Shown: in pieces, positions 35,548 to 43,624 of the stretch
How positions within the stretch are numbered: position 1 is the first letter of the stretch
Layout: each line of letters begins with the position of its first letter
Origin: Methylobacterium isbiliense
GTDB lineage: Bacteria; Pseudomonadota; Alphaproteobacteria; Rhizobiales; Beijerinckiaceae
Assembly: GCF_022179325.1 (NCBI RefSeq)
Contig: NZ_BPQQ01000037.1
Location: 31,682-95,681 of the forward strand
DNA: 64,000 nucleotides
Direction: 5' to 3'
Translations under genes and position numbers: made by a program
Notes under the pieces: generated by a model
The model's database searches: none
What the model was told of the DNA's origin: nothing
The model's input: the letters and a program-made list of their open reading frames with translations, nothing else

Positions 35548-36204
35548 ATGAACCACACGCAGCGCCTGCGGCAGACGATCGAGGATGAGATCGTCGACGG
35601 CGTGAGGGTGCCCGGGGAGAGGCTCGACGAGGTGCAGCTCGCCGAGCGCTTCGGCGTGTCGCGCACGCCGATCCGCGAAGCACTGCTGCAGCTCGCCATG
35701 ACGGGGCTGATCGAGGTGAAGCCGCGCCGCGGCGCGGTGGTGAGCACGCCCGATCCGGCGCGGCTGCTGGAGATGTTCGAGACGATGGCGGAGCTGGAAG
35801 CGGCCTGCGCGCGGCTCGCCGCGCGGCGTCTCACGCCGTCGCATCAGGCGGAGCTGACAGCGGCGCTCGACGCCTGCCGGCAGGCGGCCGAGACCGGCGA
35901 CACCACCGCCTACTACAACGAGAACACCGTCTTTCACGCGGTGATCTACCGGGCGTCCCGCAACGGCTTCCTGTGCGAGCAGGCCACGGCGCTGAGCCGC
36001 CGGCTCGCCCCGTTCCGGCGCATCCAGCTGCGCACGCGCAACCGGCTCGCCCAATCCTGCACCGAGCATGCGGAGGCCGTGGAGGCGATCCTGGCCGGCG
36101 ACGAGGCACTGGCCGCCGAGCGCATGCGCGCGCACGTGATCGTGCAGGGAGACCGCTTCTCCGACCTGATTCTCGGCCTGCGCCGCGACAGCGCGGCGGC
36201 CTGA
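35548..36204 (+). CDS. matR: GntR-family regulator (FCD subfamily), MatR-like
   Basis: Protein of 218 residues. The N-terminal winged helix has LAERFGVSRTPIREALLQLA and MTGLIEVKPRRGAVV. The C-terminal FCD domain has conserved metal/ligand residues, for example FHAVIYRASRN and EHAEAVEAILAGD. It is divergent from malonate genes, as MatR is in Rhizobium trifolii, so it likely responds to malonate and controls matA-matB. The ATG at 35548 has GGAGG upstream. The GntR assignment is firm; MatR is from context. Confidence 0.85.
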   Translation: MNHTQRLRQTIEDEIVDGVRVPGERLDEVQLAERFGVSRTPIREALLQLAMTGLIEVKPRRGAVVSTPDPARLLEMFETMAELEAACARLAARRLTPSHQAELTAALDACRQAAETGDTTAYYNENTVFHAVIYRASRNGFLCEQATALSRRLAPFRRIQLRTRNRLAQSCTEHAEAVEAILAGDEALAAERMRAHVIVQGDRFSDLILGLRRDSAAA

Positions 36205-36302
36205 CGGGGATCAGGCGGAGACGGGCATCAGGAGGATGCGCCGCGGGCGTTCGGCCGGGGGCCCTGCTCCTGCGGCGTGGTCGCCTCCGCAGCGGCGATC
36301 GC

Positions 36303-36506
36303 TCAGCCGTCCCGGTCGGGGAGGGCGCTGAGTTCGATCCGGTCGGCGCGCTCGCGCCAATCCTCGACGCCGTGATGGCGGGCGAAGCGGATCGCGGCCG
36401 CGCGCTGGGCGCGCTCCGGATTTCGGGCACGGGTGATCTCGACCGTTCCGACCATGAACGGCACGCCCATGATCTCCTTCGCGAAAAGAACGCGGTATTG
36501 CGACAT
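36303..36506 (-). CDS. Small conserved hypothetical protein
   Basis: Protein of 67 residues beginning MSQYRVLFAKEIMGVPF, with no signal or membrane segment. The pattern ERAQRAAAIRFARHHGVEDW suggests a helical second half. It is convergent with matR, with about 99 bp between. Function is unknown. Confidence 0.6.
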   Translation of the reverse strand: MSQYRVLFAKEIMGVPFMVGTVEITRARNPERAQRAAAIRFARHHGVEDWRERADRIELSALPDRDG

Positions 36507-36837
36507 CGCCCGACCTCTCGCAGACGGAGATCGCGTCGGCGGCGGGGCCACCTTCCCTAGGGTTTTCCCCCACGCGGAACCTCGGTCCGACTGACGGTTC
36601 CGCGCGGACGGCTGCCCGACCGGTCGCGATCGTGAAAAGTATCGGCGCAACACGCGCCGGGACCAAGCGGAAATTCGCGTCCGCGGCGCCGCTCCCATCT
36701 GGTGACGGCCCGGCCGGTGCGCAACCGCACGCGCCGGCGCGGGGCAGCCATGCCCGACGGGCGGGCGTGGCGCGCCCCCGGGGCGATGCCGGTCGGGTGC
36801 GCCGCACTATTCTCCGGGAGACCTCCCGGGATCCCGC
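36507..36837. other. Intergenic region before the MFS gene
   Basis: About 330 bp between a minus-strand small gene and the MFS gene, so both promoters should lie here. I see no clear operator or RNA. Short open frames overlap it but lack recognisable protein features. Confidence 0.4.
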
Positions 36838-38031
36838 ATGCCGTCCCTGTCCGCCGCAGCCTCCGCCGCGCCCGCGCCCCTCACCGCCGCCACGCGCCTC
36901 AGCCTCAGCCTGATCGCGGGCGGGGCGGTGGCGAACATCTACTACAACCAGCCGCTGCTCGCCGTGCTGGCGCAGGAGTTCGGGGCGTCGGCGTCGAGCC
37001 TCGTGCCCACCGCGACGCTCGCGGGCTACGGCCTCGGCATCCTGGGCCTCGTGCCGATGGGAGACCGCTACCCGCGCCGCAGCCTCATCGTCGGGCAACT
37101 CCTCGCGCTGGCGGCGGCCCTGCTCGCCGCCGCCGCCGCCCCGGGGCTCGCCGCCCTGGTCGCGGCGAGCTTCCTGATCGGGGTGCTCTCGACGGCGGCC
37201 CAGCAGGCGGTGCCGTTCGCCGCGGAACTCGCGCCCGACGCCGTTCGGGGACGGATGGTCGGGCAGGTGATGACCGGCCTCCTCCTCGGCATCCTCCTCG
37301 CGCGCACGCTAAGCGGCTTCGTCGGCGGCTGGTTCGGCTGGCGGGCGATGTTCGCCGCCGCGGCCGGGCTGTCGGTGGCCCTCGCGCTGCTCGCCGGGCT
37401 CACCCTGCCGCGCACGCCGGCCGCGACCCGGATGTCCTACGGCCGGCTGATGGCCTCGGTGCTCGACCTCGCGCGCAGCGAGCCGGACCTGCGCCGCGCG
37501 GCGCTCACCCAGGCGCTGCTCTTCGCCGCCTTCAACGCCTTCTGGACCAGCCTCGCGCTGTTCGTCGAGGGACCGCCCTTCGGGCTCACCCCGGCAGGGG
37601 CGGGGCTGTTCGGCCTGATCGGCGCGGCCGGCGCCCTGTGCGCGCCGCTGGCCGGGCGCTTCGCCGATACCAGGAGCCCGCGGCCGGTGGTGATCGCCGG
37701 CGCCGCGCTCACGCTCCTGGCCTTCGGGGTGTTCGGGCTGTTCGGTGGGCGCTCGCTCGCCGGCATCGCGGCCGGGGTGCTCCTGATCGACATCGGCATC
37801 AACGCGGCGCTGATCGCCAACCAGACCCGGGTCTACGCCCTCGCCGCGGGGGCGCGGGGCCGGATCAACACGGTGTTCTTCACGGCGATCTTCGTCGGGG
37901 GCGCGCTCGGCGCCTCGGCGGGCACCCGCGCCTTCGCGACGGGCGGCTGGCCGCTCCTGTGCCTCGTGGGCGGTGCTTTCGCGGGGGCGGCCCTGCTGGT
38001 GCCGCTGATCGAGGGGCGGCCGCGCTCCTGA
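36838..38031 (+). CDS. MFS transporter (12-helix, drug/nucleoside exporter-like)
   Basis: Inner-membrane transporter of 397 residues with about 12 hydrophobic helices. The N-terminus AGGAVANIYYNQPLLAVLAQEFG and the loop MGDRYPRRSLIVGQ (MFS motif A-like) resemble the YgaY-like/DHA1 group of exporters. It is not similar in pattern to malonate carriers such as MatC. Substrate is unknown. A strong hairpin lies just after the stop. Confidence 0.85.
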   Translation: MPSLSAAASAAPAPLTAATRLSLSLIAGGAVANIYYNQPLLAVLAQEFGASASSLVPTATLAGYGLGILGLVPMGDRYPRRSLIVGQLLALAAALLAAAAAPGLAALVAASFLIGVLSTAAQQAVPFAAELAPDAVRGRMVGQVMTGLLLGILLARTLSGFVGGWFGWRAMFAAAAGLSVALALLAGLTLPRTPAATRMSYGRLMASVLDLARSEPDLRRAALTQALLFAAFNAFWTSLALFVEGPPFGLTPAGAGLFGLIGAAGALCAPLAGRFADTRSPRPVVIAGAALTLLAFGVFGLFGGRSLAGIAAGVLLIDIGINAALIANQTRVYALAAGARGRINTVFFTAIFVGGALGASAGTRAFATGGWPLLCLVGGAFAGAALLVPLIEGRPRS

Positions 38032-38044
38032 CGGCGCTTCGGAA

Positions 38045-38068
38045 CCCCTCTCCCGTTCGGGAGAGGGG
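38045..38068. terminator. Perfect hairpin between the MFS gene and ssb
   Basis: CCCCTCTCCC-GTTC-GGGAGAGGGG forms a perfect 10-bp stem with a four-base loop. It sits between two convergent genes (MFS plus, ssb minus), 14 bp after the MFS stop, so it can serve both. No U-tract follows on either strand, so it may not be a canonical intrinsic terminator. Confidence 0.65.
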
Positions 38069-38138
38069 AATGGCCCGCGTTCGTCTCGCCGCCGTCGCGC
38101 CATCCGCGACGGCCGCAGCCCCCACAGGACGGCGTGGT

Positions 38139-38675
38139 CTAGAACGGGATGTCGTCATCCAGGTCGTCGTAGCGCTTCTGCCCGCCGCTGGCCGGCGCCG
38201 GCCGGCGCTCGCCCCCGGAGGAGCGGCCGGCATTGTTGCCGCGGCCGAAATCGCCGCCGCGGCTGATCTGGCCGCCGCCCATGTCGTCGGCGCCCATCTC
38301 GGGCATGCCGCCTTCGGCCCCGCCGCGCCCGTCGAGAATCGTCAGTTCGCCGCGGAAGCGCTGCAGCACGATTTCGGTCGTGTACTTGTCCTGGCCGGAC
38401 TGGTCCTGCCACTTGCGCGTCTGAAGCTGGCCCTCGACATAGACCTTCGAGCCCTTGCGCAGGTACTGCTCCGCCACGCGGGCGAGGTTCTCGTTGTAGA
38501 TCACGACCGAGTGCCACTCGGTCTTCTCCTTGCGCTCGCCGGTCGCCTTGTCCTTCCAGGATTCCGAAGTCGCCAGCCGCAGGTTGACCACCGGATCACC
38601 GGAGGCGAGGCGGCGGGTCTCGGGGTCGCGCCCGAGATTGCCCACCAGGATCACCTTGTTCACGCTGCCCGCCAT
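38139..38675 (-). CDS. ssb: Single-stranded DNA-binding protein
   Basis: Binds ssDNA in replication, repair and recombination. It has 178 residues from the ATG at 38675, chosen for the GAGGAGAGAGAG upstream. The OB fold begins [15 protein letters not shown] and includes [17 protein letters not shown] Gly/Arg-rich linker leads to the acidic tip DDLDDDIPF, which binds partner proteins. An SOS box lies upstream. Confidence 0.96.
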   Translation of the reverse strand: MAGSVNKVILVGNLGRDPETRRLASGDPVVNLRLATSESWKDKATGERKEKTEWHSVVIYNENLARVAEQYLRKGSKVYVEGQLQTRKWQDQSGQDKYTTEIVLQRFRGELTILDGRGGAEGGMPEMGADDMGGGQISRGGDFGRGNNAGRSSGGERRPAPASGGQKRYDDLDDDIPF

Positions 38676-38831
38676 CTCTCTCTCCTCACGCCAAGCATCT
38701 CTCTCGGGCTCACGCGCCCGGCCCCGACCGCGGACCGTCATGGGGCGCGCGAAGGTGGGCCGAACGGGTCCGTTCCGGCAAGCGCGGCGCACAGCCTATA
38801 CCCGCTACACACCGCCGGAAGGACAGCATAT

Positions 38832-38846
38832 GTTCTATCTTTGTTC
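38832..38846. promoter_or_regulatory. LexA (SOS) box upstream of ssb
   Basis: GTTC-TATCTTT-GTTC is an exact match to the alphaproteobacterial LexA consensus GTTC-N7-GTTC. It lies 157 bp upstream of the ssb start on its promoter side. In many alphaproteobacteria an SOS box sits between ssb and a divergent uvrA; here uvrA is not adjacent, but the box is kept. LexA repression of ssb is inferred. Confidence 0.7.
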
Positions 38847-39014
38847 GCAATGATGTGCAAGCACTGGCCGCGCGGCTCCTGCCCGTCGGCTGAGCGTTCG
38901 TGCGGATCGCCCGGGATCGAGGCCGAAGCGCACCGGGCGCGGGGCCGGGCAGGCGGGCTTCACCCGTAACCCGAAGGAATTTACCTGCTTGCCGTTGACA
39001 GGACCGACGGCTCC

Positions 39015-39107
39015 AAAGAAAAAGGCCACACGCGCGGTGTGGCCCAAGTCTAGGGAGGAAACGCCCAAAAGGGCAGCAACAGGGCGACGCCATCGCCGTG
39101 CTGCAAT
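39015..39107 (-). ncRNA. Alpha-r8 / mmgR (suhB-type) small RNA
   Basis: The minus strand holds a compact sRNA gene of about 90 nt. It carries the hairpins GGCGATGGCGTCGCC and GCCCTTTTGGGC, then the exposed core TTTCCTCCCTAGACTT, which is the anti-Shine-Dalgarno-like signature I recall for alpha-r8 RNAs (Rfam suhB family, S. meliloti mmgR). It ends with the perfect terminator GGCCACAC-CGCGC-GTGTGGCC followed by TTTTTCTTT. MmgR in S. meliloti restrains polyhydroxybutyrate accumulation; the role here is inferred. Family recognition is from memory of the core motif. Confidence 0.7.
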
Positions 39108-39112
39108 GCAAA

Positions 39113-39141
39113 AGATAAGGGACTCCGCGTGTCCCGATCAA
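39113..39141 (-). promoter_or_regulatory. Promoter of the sRNA gene
   Basis: On the minus strand, TTGATC (39141-39136) and TTATCT (39118-39113) are separated by exactly 17 bp, a good sigma-70-type -35/-10 pair. The predicted start is about 39107-39105. This fits an RNA of about 90 nt ending at the terminator near 39015. Confidence 0.55.
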
Positions 39142-39292
39142 GTACCCGGAAGTCGAAATCCGCAATTCTGCGCGCCGTGATGTAGCTGTGCCACAGCGGC
39201 GGCGGCAGGGGCGGTTCGGTCCATGCGGCGCCCGTCGAAACGAGCCCGGATCTCGTGCATTCCTGGTGTGCGGGAGCGCAGGAGGGGCCGCC

Positions 39293-40171
39293 GTGACGAC
39301 ACAGCCGACAATCGGGACGCGGTCGATCCGCGTGCGGGGCCAAGTGCTCCATCTCGCCGAGGCGGGGCCGGAGGACGGCCCGCTCGTCCTGCTCCTGCAC
39401 GGTTTCCCGGAATTCTGGTACGGCTGGCGCCGGCAGATCGGTCCGCTCGCGGCCGCGGGCCTGCGGGTGGTGGTGCCCGACCAGCGCGGCTACGGCCGCA
39501 GCAGCAAGCCGGACGGCCTCTCCGCCTACCATCTCGACGAGGTCGCCGCCGACGTGGTGGGCCTCGCGGACGCGTTCGGCCGCCCCACCGTGCAGGTCGT
39601 CGGCCACGACTGGGGCGGTCTCGTCGCGTGGCGCGCCGCGGCCCAGTATCCGGAGCGCATCGCCCGCGCGGCGATCCTCAACGCGCCGCACCCGGACGCC
39701 TTCGGGGCCTATGCCCGGCGCACGCCGAGCCAGCTCCTGCGCAGCGGCTATATCGGCGTCTTCCAGCTGCCCTGGCTACCCGAGGCGATGATGCGGACCG
39801 GGAACTTCGCGCTCCTGCGCCGGGCGCTGACCGGATCGAGCCGTCCCGGCACCTTCGACGAGGCGGCGCTCGCCCGCTACGCCGAGGCCTGGGCCGAGCC
39901 GGGCGCGCTCACCGGCATGCTGAACTGGTACCGCGCCCTGCGTCTGCCCCGCCGGCCCTCGCCCGAGCCGGTGACGCCGCCCGTGCTGATGCTCTGGGGG
40001 CGGCGCGACGTCGCGCTCGAGCCGGGCCTCGTCGAGGAAAGCCTCCGCCATTGCGCGGCCGGACGGGTGCAGTGGTTTCCCGAAGCGACGCATTGGGTCC
40101 AGCACGAGGAGGCGCAGGCCGTGAACGCGGCGCTGTCGGCCTTCCTGACCGGGGCCGAGGCGCCCGCCTGA
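39293..40171 (+). CDS. Alpha/beta hydrolase, epoxide-hydrolase type
   Basis: Protein of 292 residues from the GTG at 39293, chosen because AGGAGG lies just before it. The oxyanion motif HGFPEFW (36-42) and an Asp nucleophile, Asp106 in VGHDWGG, place it among epoxide hydrolases/haloalkane dehalogenases rather than Ser-type esterases. The C-terminal His is in THWVQHE. It should open an epoxide or cleave a C-halogen bond. No clear operon partner; an L,D-transpeptidase follows. Confidence 0.85.
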   Translation: MTTQPTIGTRSIRVRGQVLHLAEAGPEDGPLVLLLHGFPEFWYGWRRQIGPLAAAGLRVVVPDQRGYGRSSKPDGLSAYHLDEVAADVVGLADAFGRPTVQVVGHDWGGLVAWRAAAQYPERIARAAILNAPHPDAFGAYARRTPSQLLRSGYIGVFQLPWLPEAMMRTGNFALLRRALTGSSRPGTFDEAALARYAEAWAEPGALTGMLNWYRALRLPRRPSPEPVTPPVLMLWGRRDVALEPGLVEESLRHCAAGRVQWFPEATHWVQHEEAQAVNAALSAFLTGAEAPA

Positions 40172-40300
40172 GGGTTGTTGCCCGAAAGCGTCACGCGGCC
40201 GGCCGCCGCCCCGGCGCGGGTTGACCGGGCGGAGCGGCATCGGCCATCCCGGCGGCGAACCGCCGCCTTCTCGGGCGGCGCAACCTGCCGAGGGGGAGTG

Positions 40301-40876
40301 ATGACGCCTCGAATCCTGGCGCCGGTCTGCGGCGCCGCCCTGCTGGCGCTCGTGCAGCAGACCGTGCCGGCGCACGCCGTCAGCCTGCTCGAATCCGGGC
40401 CGCTCGCCGACTTCCTGACGGTCTTCCGCCAGCAGGCCGTGCCGCGCCAGACGATCGGCTGGAACAGCCCCTACAAGCCGGGCACGGTGGTGATCTCCAC
40501 CAGTCAGCGCCGGCTCTACTACATCCTGCCCAACCAGGAGGCGATCCAGTACGGCGTCGGCGTCGGCCGCCAGGGCTTCTCGTGGTCCGGCACCAAGACC
40601 GTGACGATGAAGAAGGAGTGGCCGTCCTGGCGCCCGCCCGAGCAGATGCTCAAGCGGCGGCCCGACCTGCCCCGCTACATGGCCGGCGGTGTCGACAACC
40701 CGCTCGGCGCCCGCGCGCTCTATCTCGGGTCCTCGCTCTACCGCATCCACGGCTCAAACGAGCCCGAGACGATCGGGGCGGCGGTCTCCTCCGGCTGCAT
40801 CCGCATGACGAACCGCGACGTCATCGATCTCTACGGCCGGGTGAAGGTCGGCACGAAAGTGGTGGTGCTGCCTTAA
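40301..40876 (+). CDS. L,D-transpeptidase (YkuD domain)
   Basis: Periplasmic enzyme that makes 3-3 crosslinks in peptidoglycan or anchors proteins to it. It has 191 residues from the ATG at 40301 (GAGGGGGAG upstream). A signal peptide ends near AHA (24-26). The catalytic block has His150 (IHGSNEP) and Cys166 in SSGCIRM. Compact size and lack of peptidoglycan-binding modules are typical of rhizobial ErfK/YbiS proteins. It is followed by small exported genes. Confidence 0.9.
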   Translation: MTPRILAPVCGAALLALVQQTVPAHAVSLLESGPLADFLTVFRQQAVPRQTIGWNSPYKPGTVVISTSQRRLYYILPNQEAIQYGVGVGRQGFSWSGTKTVTMKKEWPSWRPPEQMLKRRPDLPRYMAGGVDNPLGARALYLGSSLYRIHGSNEPETIGAAVSSGCIRMTNRDVIDLYGRVKVGTKVVVLP

Positions 40877-40959
40877 GGGGCCCGCGCAGAATCGCGTCTG
40901 CCCCGCCCACGTCTCCGGCGGGGGCGGCCGGAGCCGCTCCCTCACCAGGGAGACGATCC

Positions 40960-41229
40960 ATGAGCCGCATCCTCGCCGCCTTGCCCGCCGCCATCCTGGC
41001 TGCGGCGCTCGCCGCCGGTTTCGCTGCGCCGGCCGGCGCGCAGCAGCAGCCCGAGACGGGCCGCCCGGAATTCCTCGGCATCGACCTCGACAACGGCGCC
41101 GTCACCTACAACGGCCGCAACTCGGGCCGGTACTGCGTCTATCGCACCGTCGAGGTCTACAACACGCGCACCGGCTACTTCGAATTGCGGCGGCTCCGGC
41201 GCTGCGGCGGCGGCCTCTACCTGCGCTGA
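40960..41229 (+). CDS. Small exported protein
   Basis: Protein of 89 residues with a clear Sec signal peptide (residues 1-27, ending AGA). The mature part (FLGIDLDNGAVTYNGRNSGRYCVYRTVEVYNTRTGYFELRRLRRC) is short, basic and has two cysteines that could pair. It is 83 bp after the L,D-transpeptidase and 9 bp before another tiny exported protein. No family is recognised. Confidence 0.6.
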   Translation: MSRILAALPAAILAAALAAGFAAPAGAQQQPETGRPEFLGIDLDNGAVTYNGRNSGRYCVYRTVEVYNTRTGYFELRRLRRCGGGLYLR

Positions 41230-41238
41230 GGCCGGCGC

Positions 41239-41403
41239 ATGCTGACGCGCATCCTCTCGCCGGCGCGCCTGCTCGCGCTCGGCCTCGTGCTGGCGCTCCT
41301 CGGTCACGGACAGGCCAGAGCCTCGTGCGACGACGCGCCGGGCGGGTCGGCGCGGACGCTGCGGCCCGCCCGCCTGTCCGCAGGGGCGTCCGTTCCGTCG
41401 TGA
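41239..41403 (+). CDS. Tiny exported protein (54 residues)
   Basis: A 54-residue frame starting MLTRILSPARLLALGLVLALLGHGQARA, a good signal peptide with an ARA cleavage site, followed by a short basic mature peptide with one Cys right after the site (SCDDAPGG). It begins 9 bp after the stop of the previous small exported gene. Cysteine near the cleavage site is not in a lipobox. Coding is likely but not certain. Confidence 0.45.
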   Translation: MLTRILSPARLLALGLVLALLGHGQARASCDDAPGGSARTLRPARLSAGASVPS

Positions 41404-41532
41404 GCGGAGGCGGTCCCGGGCCGCGCAGGCCCCGCCGATCCCGCCGGCCGCCCTGTTCTCGCCCCAAGGGCGGGGGACACCGCGCAGCACCACGACACCG
41501 GCGGGCCGCCAGCGCCCACAGGAGGAGCGGAG

Positions 41533-43620
41533 ATGCGACCACGGTTCCAGGGCTGGACGGGAATGGGACGTCGTCCCGTCCCGATCCTTGCACTTCTGAT
41601 CGGCCTGCTCGTCCCGGCCCTCGTCCAGGCAGCCGAACCGGAGGTCTTCGCCGACAACGCCGAATCAGTCGCCGTGGTGATCGGCAACCGCAGCTACAAG
41701 CAGACGGTCCCGGTCGACTTCGCCCACAACGACGCCGATGCGATCCGGGACTACCTGATCCAGCGCCTGGGCTACCGCGACACCAACGTGTTCGTGCTCA
41801 AGGACGCCACGCTCAACGAGTTCAACCAGGTCTTCGGAACCGAGCGCAATCCGCAATCGGGCCGGCTCTGGCGCAGCGTGCGCGAGGGGCGCTCGAACGT
41901 CTTCGTCTATTACTCGGGCCACGGCGTGCCCGACCTCGCCACCCGCCAGCCCTTCCTGCTGCCGGAGGACGGCAACCCGAACCAGGGCGAGAGCGGCTAC
42001 CTGCTGGAGACGCTCTACCGCAACCTCGACCTCGTGAAGCGCAAGATCGGCCCGGAGCGGCAGCTCGTCGTGATGGTCGATGCCTGCTTCACCGGCGAGA
42101 CCGGCCACAAGGGCGAGAGCCTGCTCGCCGTCTCGGCCCCCGGCTTCGCGCCGGCCCGGCCGAAGACCGGCGGCGGGATCGTGCGGCTCGTCGCGACGTC
42201 GGGCGCCACGCCGGCCAACTGGGACGAGGCCAACCGGCTCGGCCTGCTGACGAGCCGCTTCCTGATGGGCGTCTCGGGCCTCGCCGATGCGAAGGACGGC
42301 ACGGGCGACGGCGACGGGCAGGTCGCGTGGCCGGAGCTGAAGCGCTACCTGCGCCAGGAGGTGGAGGCCGCGGCCCGGCGCGCGAGTGGGCGCGAGCAGA
42401 TCCCGGAGATCGACGACGCGCCGATCGTGCTCAAGGCCGCGCTGCCGGTGGGCGCGGTCGCCAAGGGCGTCGCGGCGCTCCGCGACGAGGCGGCGTGGCG
42501 GCGGGCGGAGGGCCTCGGCACCCGCGAGGCCGTCGAGGCCTACATCGGCACCTGCGGCGAGACCTGCGCCTATCGCGGGCAGGCGATGGAGCGCCTCTTC
42601 GCCGGACGGCGCCGGGACGCGGCCGCGATCGACCAGGAGAACTGGGCGCGGTTCGGCCCCGAGAAGAAGTATCGGGCCTATCTCGATTCCTGCCGTGAGG
42701 TCTGCGCCTACCGGGACCTCGCGGTGGCGTATCTCGGCGGCTCCGATCCGTCCGGAGATCCCCGGGTCAAGCGCTGCGACGCACTCGCCGCCGGCACCGA
42801 CGACCCGGACCGGCCGCCGGACGTGGCGGGGGTGAAGCTCGGGCGCATCGAGCCCGCCGCGGCGATCGAGGCCTGTCGCGCCGCCAGCGCCGCGCATCCG
42901 ACGCTGCGGCGCCTCAGCTACCAGCTCGGCCGGGCCTACGACCGGGCGGACCGCTACAAGGAGGCCTTCGCGGCCTATTCGCAGGCGGCCAAGGACGGCA
43001 GCGTCTCGGCCATGAACAACCTCGCCACGCTCTACGAGAACGGCCAGGGCGTGAAGCGCCAGCAGGGTGAGGCCCTGCGGCTCTACCGGCAGGCGGGGGA
43101 GGGCGGCAACGTGGTGGCGCTCGCCAACGCCGCCCGGATGCTCGAATACGGCAACGGCATCCCGAAGAACGAGGCCGAGGCGGTGGCGCTCTACAAGCGC
43201 GCGGCGGAGGGGGGCGACGTGCCCTCGATCAGCAAGCTGGTGCCGCATTACGCCACCGGCGCCTACGGCTTCCCGCGCGACCTGCGCAAGGGGTTCGACC
43301 TCTTCCGGCAGGCGGCGGACCGCGGCGATCCGGTGGCGATGGCCACCATGGCGACGCTGATCGACAACGGCTTCGGCCGCTACTTCCCGGGCGTGAGCGC
43401 CGCCGACATGGTGATGCGGGCGCTCAAGCGCGGCGAACTCGGCGCCGCCTCGGTCTCGGCCACCGACACGGCCGCCCAGAAGCTGAGGCCCGAGACGATC
43501 CGCAGCGTGCAGCGCGCCGTGAAGGAGGCCGACTACTACTCGGGCGCCCTCGACGGCCGCTTCAACCCGGTCTTCGTGCGGGCGCTCGACCAGTACGCCA
43601 AGGCGAACGAGGCGGAGTGA
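41533..43620 (+). CDS. Secreted caspase-fold (C14) protein with Sel1 repeats
   Basis: Protein of 695 residues. A signal peptide is predicted at residues 1-33. The caspase-like p20 domain (about 45-270) has VAVVIGNRSY, the catalytic His130 in YYSGHG and Cys185 in VMVDACFTG. Two related Cys-pair units follow (CGETCAYRG and CREVCAYRD, about 340-395). Sel1-like repeats follow (about 475-600: MNNLATLYENGQGVKR, ALANAARMLEYGNGIPKN). The ~40-residue C-terminus looks like a peptidoglycan-binding-type helix unit (SGALDGRFNP). GGAGGAGCGGAG precedes the ATG. It is four bases before a DUF4384 gene. Confidence 0.85.
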   Translation: MRPRFQGWTGMGRRPVPILALLIGLLVPALVQAAEPEVFADNAESVAVVIGNRSYKQTVPVDFAHNDADAIRDYLIQRLGYRDTNVFVLKDATLNEFNQVFGTERNPQSGRLWRSVREGRSNVFVYYSGHGVPDLATRQPFLLPEDGNPNQGESGYLLETLYRNLDLVKRKIGPERQLVVMVDACFTGETGHKGESLLAVSAPGFAPARPKTGGGIVRLVATSGATPANWDEANRLGLLTSRFLMGVSGLADAKDGTGDGDGQVAWPELKRYLRQEVEAAARRASGREQIPEIDDAPIVLKAALPVGAVAKGVAALRDEAAWRRAEGLGTREAVEAYIGTCGETCAYRGQAMERLFAGRRRDAAAIDQENWARFGPEKKYRAYLDSCREVCAYRDLAVAYLGGSDPSGDPRVKRCDALAAGTDDPDRPPDVAGVKLGRIEPAAAIEACRAASAAHPTLRRLSYQLGRAYDRADRYKEAFAAYSQAAKDGSVSAMNNLATLYENGQGVKRQQGEALRLYRQAGEGGNVVALANAARMLEYGNGIPKNEAEAVALYKRAAEGGDVPSISKLVPHYATGAYGFPRDLRKGFDLFRQAADRGDPVAMATMATLIDNGFGRYFPGVSAADMVMRALKRGELGAASVSATDTAAQKLRPETIRSVQRAVKEADYYSGALDGRFNPVFVRALDQYAKANEAE

Positions 43621-43624
43621 GGGG

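Noticed and set aside
36838-38031. MFS gene as the malonate carrier MatC
   Set aside because: Its N-terminal pattern resembles the YgaY/DHA1 exporter group rather than malonate carriers, and a minus-strand gene separates it from matR.
38045-38068. The MFS/ssb hairpin as an operator or mobile-element end
   Set aside because: Its position between convergent genes and perfect stem fit a terminator-type structure better than a binding site.
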